From Patellaria atrata CBS 101060 (lineage: Eukaryota; Ascomycota; Dothideomycetes; Patellariales; Patellariaceae): a DNA stretch of 64,000 nucleotides. The stretch is taken from contig MU006091.1 of NCBI GenBank assembly GCA_010093705.1, positions 1,106,702 through 1,170,701 of the forward strand, read 5' to 3'. The position numbers and the translations under genes were made by a program. Of the stretch, positions 58,183 to 64,000 are shown piece by piece (positions within the stretch are counted from its first letter, which is position 1; the number at the start of each line of letters is the position of its first letter). The notes below the pieces were generated by a model. That model ran no database searches and was not told the DNA's origin. It saw only the letters and a list, made by a program, of their open reading frames with translations.

Positions 58183-59786
58183 ATGAGTAAACCTCAGGGT
58201 AAGCCTCTTCATCTACTTGATCTCCACTCCCACTCATCAATTCTCTCCCAGCAACCCCACAGCAGCAACCCCAAGCTCATGGCTCTTCTTCGTACGCGAT
58301 CTCTTACCCATACTCACATACAATACACCACCACTAACCCTTCCCCCATAGACTCTCCTTCACCCAAGGCTTCCTCCTCGGCCAACTCTCCATCGCCCTC
58401 CTCATCTTCGCCTTCATAAAATTCTTCATCTTCGGCGACCCACCCCCAGCCGATGAGCGCGCCGCACGCCGTTCCGCCCTAAGGGGCTCACGTACTCTCT
58501 CCCTCTCCCTCTCTTCCCACTCTCGCAAACCCTCCTCGCAATCCCAACTCCAGCGCAAGCGCTCGCAAGTCCTGCGCAACCCAGCCCCGCTCACCACGCA
58601 AAGCATCCTCGCGAAGACGTACTACAACGTGCACGGCCACCAGCCCGAGAGCCTGGACTGGTTCAACGTGCTCGTAGCCCAGACGATCGCGCGCCTGAGA
58701 ACCGACGCCCTGCTCGACAATGCCATCCTCACGTCCCTGACAAACGTGCTTAACGGCGGCGCAAAACCGCCGTGGGTTGGCGAGATCAAAGTCACGGAGA
58801 TCGCGCTAGGGGAGGAATTCCCCATCTTCAGCAACTGCCGCGTGATTCCGATCGAAGAGGGGGGACCGCTGAGCGGGGGAGTGCCGGCGAGCGGGATGAG
58901 CGAATCCACTCGACTGCAAGCGCAGATGGACGTAGATCTGAGCGACATGATCACACTGGGCGTGGAAACAAAACTAGTGCTCAACTATCCCAGCCCATTC
59001 GTCGCCGTATTACCAGTCGCGCTCGCCGTATCCGTAGTCAGATTCAGCGGAACCGTACGTACTCCCCTCAAACCCAAACCAGACAAGCCCCCAAACTAAC
59101 CCCTCCCCCAGCTCTCCCTCTCCTTCATCCCCTCCTCTCCCCCCGAACGTCCCCAATCCTCCCACAACAAAAATAGACCCCCCAAAGAACCCGCACCACC
59201 CCCGCACCCCCCGACCGCCCTAACCTTCACCTTCCTCCCCGACTACCGCCTCGACCTCTCCGTCCGCTCCCTCCTCGGTTCCCGCGCCCGCCTCCAGGAC
59301 GTCCCCAAAATCGCCTCCCTCGTCGAGGACCGCCTGCACGCCTGGTTCGACGCCCGCTGCGTCGAGCCCCGCTTCCAGCAGATTGTCCTGCCGAGTCTCT
59401 GGCCGCGGAAGAAGAACACGCGCGGCGGCGAGGGGGAGGACGAAGACGCCGATGCCATCGGCGCGGGAGATGTCGTCGGCGCGGGGACTGGGGTTGGAGC
59501 AGACCAACCAGCACCCGGGAGAGAAACGGGAGCAGAACGACGAACAAAGTCAGAGAGCGACAGAAGAGAGAGAGAAAGAGAGAGGGAATCGGAAACGCCC
59601 CACCATGGCCCGGACAGCATGGAAGCGCGCATGATAGCCGAAGGCGCCAAGTTACGGGAAGCGGAGATCAGAGCCGGCGAGCGCCGGGACGTGGAGGTAA
59701 GGTGGCGCGGCTCCGGTCTCGGGCCGAGGCAGGGACAGGGGGAGTGGAGGCCCGGAAACATGCCTGGGTCGTTGCCCGATCATTAG
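58183..59786 (+). CDS. MMM1: ERMES subunit Mmm1 (SMP-domain lipid-transfer protein)
   Basis: Four exons, 58183-58198, 58252-58291, 58352-59054 and 59112-59786, give 477 residues. The first two exons are tiny (16 and 40 bases) and encode a Gln/Pro-rich lumenal N terminus. The junction leads into the ER membrane anchor [20 protein letters not shown] and [12 protein letters not shown]. The SMP domain starts around residue 100: [58 protein letters not shown], then after intron 3 [40 protein letters not shown] and [17 protein letters not shown]. Mmm1 anchors the ER-mitochondria encounter structure with Mdm10, Mdm12 and Mdm34 and moves phospholipids between the membranes. An acidic/Arg-rich insertion and Gly-rich tail (NMPGSLPDH) end the protein. 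The micro-scale 5' exons were inferred from frame and family resemblance. Confidence 0.93.
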
Positions 59787-60157
59787 CTATTCTCCCTATT
59801 TTCGGTAGGTACATTAATTCCAGCGGATTCTCCAAGCTCTTAGGAATATCAATAGCGATGTACATAGGAAGGATGTTGGAAGTATGTCAATGTAATAAGT
59901 AACAATACCGATTCTACCAACATAACCCTCTATCAAACCCACGCATCCAACTCCACGGAAAAGAAGACAAATGTAATCTGAAAGCAAACCGAGCCTCCCA
60001 GTTTCTAAAGTGATATTTTCCCCCAAAGAAGAGACGCTTGAGACCGCGCAGCAGCCTCGGTCTTTAAGGATGAGCATCCAGTCATTTTGCGGAACCGGCA
60101 AAGTCAACATCCAAAGCGCCATTCCTTATGCCCAAAAACGGAAATACATTTGAACCC
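59787..60157. other. Convergent 3' region, MMM1 / BAR gene
   Basis: 371 bases between convergent genes. Nothing else is seen. Confidence 0.45.
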
Positions 60158-61631
60158 CTACCGATTGACCTCGCTCGAACTCAACGCGCTCCTCTTCATC
60201 GGCGGGGGAGGGGGCGCCGGTTTCTTCCTCGCGGGAGGAGGTGGCGGCGGCATCTTCTTCGCCTGCGCGGCACCGACGTCCCAACTCGTCGCTCTACCTG
60301 CGCTGCTCGCGTAGCTCGTTGCGGGACTCACGCTCCTCTCTCGCCCATAGTATCCCCTATCGGGGCTACTGCTCTCGTTGATCCTGCTGGAGTCGTCGGA
60401 CGGGTCGTCGAACACGTCGTTTGTGGCTCGATTGACGGGTCTCAGGCCAGCGCGGCCGGCGAGGATGGACGTCGGCTCTGTCGGAACACGGGTGAGGCGA
60501 GGGAGAGGAGCTGGGGAGACATCGCGGTTGCGGGAGGAATCCATGGTCGAGGCGCGGGGGTTGGGGGGGCGGTCTATTCTTGGTGATGAGGTTCGAGAGG
60601 GGAGTTTGGGGATTTGCAGGCGCGGGTCGGGAAGGGGTTCTTCTTCGATTGGGGGGTTGAGGCGTTCGTTGAATGAGTGGGCTGTATTAGAGCGAGAACG
60701 GTCGAGGCGCCTGCCTTCGGTTGGGCTGTTTCTTCTCTTGGTTAGCTGGGTTTGATAAGTGTGCTAAGGAGTGATGCTTACGATGTTACAGGCCATTCCC
60801 GCTTCACTTGCATCAGGATTTCCCGGCACCGGTCGTGATATGCAAGTTCTGCCTCTAGGAAGGCTGTTAAGTCTTGTACGCTCTCGACCTCAGCTTCCTT
60901 GATGTCCTGCATCCTCCTGTATACGTCTTCACTGGACTCCTCGTATTTAGCTTTTTGTGATCGCAACTCCTCTTCCACTCTAAAATCCTCCTTCTTCTGT
61001 TTTTGCATCTTTGACAGGGATGTATCATATGCTAGTCGTCGAGTTTCGAGTTTCTTACGGGCGTTCTAAAAAGTATTAGCATACCCAATCGTCCCTGGTG
61101 AATGATCTATTGCCATACCTGATACTCCTTCATCTGTGCTAGGGATCGCTCGGTCGACTCCAACCAGCTAGTTGTTGCATTTGCGGCGTATGTATCCTGA
61201 AATCTAGCAATTCTCTCATTCGCCCTTCCCAACGCTGGATAACATGTAAGTTGAAGCTCGGAGGTGACTCTGCTTAGTACCTACAGGAAAGACAAATGCC
61301 AAACTCTGAGTCTGGCTCAAAGTCTTCAGAGTGAGCAATCATGGTCGAGGCCAGATGGCCAATAGGGAGCATCTTTTCCTTATTGTCGACCTGATCACGC
61401 TTCGACATTGTCTTCACGTAAGCGTTCATGGAGTTGTGAAGTTTCTCCATCCCTTTTCGAAGTTAGATCTCACATATATCTCAACGATGCGATTTCCATT
61501 TTACCTTCATGTCTAAGGTTCATTTCGAGTTCCAGAGCCTTGAAGTTATCCGATGTGTTGGTCTTCACCTCTCCTCCCATTCTTTCTCCTGCCCATTGCT
61601 TGAAGCGGTCGAGCTTCTTGTTGACGAGCAT
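60158..61631 (-). CDS. BAR-domain membrane-curvature protein
   Basis: Five exons, 61631-61505, 61452-61285, 61234-61119, 61065-60782 and 60725-60158, give 420 residues with matching phases. Residues 1-250 form a BAR-type coiled coil: start MLVNKKLDRFKQWAGERMGG, then NFKALELEMNLRHEGMEKLH, MSKRDQVDNKEKMLPIGHLA, LGRANERIARFQDTYAANAT and the charged helix KKLETRRLAYDTSLSKMQ through LTAFLEAELAYHDRCREIL. The C-terminal 170 residues are Ser/Pro-rich and end in polyproline blocks (PPPPPPPARKKPAPPPPP), possible SH3 or profilin ligands. No SH3 domain is present, unlike Rvs167 or endophilins. Such proteins bend or sense curved membranes during endocytosis or septation; the exact partner is unknown. All introns are about 50 bases. 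Confidence 0.88.
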
Positions 61632-64000
61632 CGTAGCGAATGTAACTCTTTAAGTCGTTGTTTGTGAGGTGATGGTTATTTCAAAGGTGAGAGTAAGATA
61701 GAGGTTAAGTGAGTCGATCGCGGATGTCTAAGGAAGAAGTGCTGTGGGATGTGTCGGATGACGTCGAATGCCTGATGGCACTACGGGGTATTGGGGCCCT
61801 TCCTATTGTCGACAGTTTCTGACGCAGGTGGGATGACTCTAGACGTATGATCAATGATCCAAGCGAATGACAAGTGATATGTGTTGTTCCTTTGCGGAGA
61901 TCAAGCGGAGAAGAAGCAGAGAGAGGTGGACAATGGCAATAATTAGGAGGCACAGCTTTTAGCTACAGTGTTAGAAAGGGAGAACGAAAATGGATATCAA
62001 TTGGCGCCCGGGATCCCAAGATCAAAGAAGAAGGACGTTAAGCCTTATGCCTAGCATTATGGTGTGATGTAAGTTAGAGTAGAGCTTAATGGTTATCAAT
62101 TTGATATTATTACCGGCGATTGGGGGCTATCACTGCCAAAAAGAAGGGTGAAGCCAGGAACGCCAGAAGAGCGTTCCGCGCGCATTCCCCTCACTGGTTC
62201 TGCAACCCGTTGAGAGGCCAACCCCATCCTTGCACCGAAAAGGTGCTCTCCTACAAGCGCTGCACAGTACGCAGTACGACCTTCTTTCGTCTCAATTACT
62301 GGCTCAACCGCCATATGTTTCTCCATCACTGCGACCTGTTTCATCTCATCTTTGCCAAACCTGAAGTACTGGATGCTGCCAAGTCTAAATTTAGTGACTG
62401 GCCTTAATTCGGTATCGGCCTTTAACGCTCACCAAGTCAAGAAATGTACAACTTCACTCTAGTGCATCTCCCAAAAATATGGTCCGAAGCGAAGAGAACT
62501 TCTAGACATCCTTCCTGCAGGAGTATATATGCACGGCACGGTCACTTATGTAAGATAGAGTGTGACAACCGCGGTTCAGAACTTCGTATATACAAAGTTG
62601 GCGCAGCTTGGCCCAATATCCCGTTCACTCTCCTGATTCGAATTATTCGGAATACTTTTATATGAGGCTAGAGACTACAGAAGTGAGAGCATGAAGCTTT
62701 GGCATTGACTAGGTCTATAAGAATCCCTGTGGACGGTGATCCAGTCTTTAGTAATGACAACGGCGTGATAACGATTAGCAATGATGAGAAGAAGATATAC
62801 GGTAGGTAGGTATACGGAGTAGTAGGACCAATGTAAACCGTATAAAAAGAAAGAATCTAGAACGAGAATTAAACATCGAGCATCTTCCAAATTCATCGAC
62901 AGTGGCCCTAGACTACGCAGAAGCGGGACGTCTTCTGGTCCTCTAAGGCGAGACTATCACCTGTACTTCATAGCTGGGGAGAACTTGGAACCAGGGAGAA
63001 AAAAAAAAAAAAGGCAATACTACCACAACTCTGAGGACCGAAGGTTATCAGAGACGAATCTACCTCATCTTCATATCTAACCTACTGTTACTGTTAAACC
63101 AATAAAACATGTTGAAGCCCTGGAAACGCCATCTTCAGCATCCAAGGGCACTGGACTTCCAAAGCTGCTCTGATTCATCATGGTGGAGACGATAGCTTCT
63201 ATCTAAATGAGCCTGAGTAAGAATCTGTGCTTTTGTTGGTGTAATGTATCATAGGTGAGGGTGGGATGCTTCCACCATCTGCAACTAATTTTGAATCACA
63301 TCTTAACGATATGGGTAAAGACCATCTACGGAAGCGGATGTGGTAAGCAAGCCAGAGAATTGCTGTTTTTGATCGTTCTCTGTTGGGGAGATGTGAGCTG
63401 TGATATGACCGATTTGAGGAGGTACGATTTATCTTGGGAAGGAAGATCCACATTTTTAACTCCTATAATACCACCTCATGGGCATGACCTATGCTGGCGG
63501 TACAGCTTCATAGGTAGATCTTTTCCACGTTCTTCTGTATCTAGGATATGGAATATTAGGGAGCAGTTGGGGAACATTGATTGTCATTCATGAATTAAGA
63601 TACATACTTGCCATCATTAACGCTCTGTCCGGACTCTAAATCACGTTAAGCATATTTCGAAACTCAAGTCAGTGGAATTATCTTATATTGATATGGGAAG
63701 GGATTAAGCCCCGATTGAGCCATTTTCTAGCCTTTATTGCTATGCAATTACATCAAGGAAACCGTGAAATCCTTGATTGCATAGCTGTGTAATTGAGGAG
63801 ACCGCTAATTCTTGGATCCGCCCGGAAGGAGAACAACCGAAATACCTGATAACGCCTTGTAAAGCCTTCATCAGCACACAGTTATGAGGCCAGTGCGTCA
63901 TGAAGAGATGCATTAGAATATTGGGGATCAGAACGCGATTAGCGACTATTGAGCTATTAGCATTGGTACATAAGATAGGGGGATGAGTCAAGACTCACTC
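61632..64000. other. Gene-poor window end
   Basis: About 2.4 kb with no convincing gene. An 82-codon minus frame at 62096-62344 (MKQVAVMEKHMAVEPVIE at its start) has protein-like composition but no family. An A run lies at 63001-63012, and an imperfect inverted repeat at 63739-63785 is listed separately. A gene may begin beyond the window edge. Confidence 0.45.
63739..63785. repeat. Imperfect inverted repeat (hairpin)
   Basis: The left arm GCTATGCAATTACATCAAGG and right arm CCTTGATTGCATAGC pair over 15 bases, apart from a 5-base insertion in the left arm, around a 12-base loop. It could be a small fold-back element or the end of a decayed repeat. Confidence 0.6.

Noticed and set aside
59220-59761. 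Overlapping minus-strand frames of 95-172 codons
   Set aside because: Shadows of the last, GC-rich exon of MMM1. They lack any domain.

Overview
This window is nuclear DNA of a filamentous ascomycete fungus. The genes are compact and carry short introns (mostly about 45-110 bases) with GT-AG borders and CTAAC-type branch sites. The gene set is fungal: the ERMES subunit MMM1, MIM1, PET127, RTT109, a full-size PDR-type ABC transporter, a 2EXR/F-box-like protein and a class V chitinase. Protein style and intron layout suggest Pezizomycotina, perhaps Leotiomycetes. That placement is inference; no rRNA or other marker gene is present. All exon borders below were placed by eye from splice signals, reading-frame continuity and remembered family conservation.

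Layout. 1-9.9 kb holds a short RCF3-like respiratory supercomplex gene, a large PH plus leucine-rich-repeat gene on the minus strand, and PET127. 9.9-18.5 kb holds a small 2EXR/F-box-like gene, a gene-poor stretch with tRNA-like relics, a Fet3-type multicopper oxidase, and the Cdc48 adaptor SHP1/p47. 18.9-25.0 kb is a dense block: MIM1, OXA1, RTT109 and mitoribosomal mL57. 25.0-29.2 kb is a 4.2 kb gene-poor stretch. 29.2-43.2 kb holds a GH18 chitinase, ceramide glucosyltransferase, a pepsin-fold membrane protein without catalytic aspartates, a 15-base minisatellite, a fatty-acid elongase, an AIG2-like cyclotransferase, a PQ-loop protein cut by an assembly gap, and an APE1-type aminopeptidase. 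44.9-56 kb holds a secreted SGNH hydrolase, a PDR transporter, an orphan membrane protein and a broken GC-rich gene. 56.6-61.6 kb holds an SDR dehydrogenase head-to-head with MMM1, then a BAR-domain gene. 61.6-64 kb shows no convincing gene.

How the genes relate. Six genes (RCF3-like, PET127, MIM1, OXA1, mL57, MMM1) serve mitochondrial biogenesis: outer-membrane insertion, inner-membrane insertion, mitochondrial RNA processing, the mitoribosome, respiratory supercomplexes and ER-mitochondria contacts. A second theme is membrane lipid: glucosylceramide synthase, an ELO elongase (very long acyl chains for sphingolipids), an ANY1-like PQ-loop protein and the lipid-transfer protein MMM1. Three predicted secreted enzymes (multicopper oxidase, chitinase, SGNH hydrolase) and the PDR pump face the environment. 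I see no secondary-metabolite cluster, CRISPR array, or intact transposon or virus-derived element. The most unusual features are gene-structure oddities: a 14-base microexon, a 48-base frame-preserving intron, a 34-base intron candidate and a 382-base intron. To these add a triplicated C-terminal motif in RTT109, the catalytically empty pepsin-like protein and the ESIYA minisatellite.
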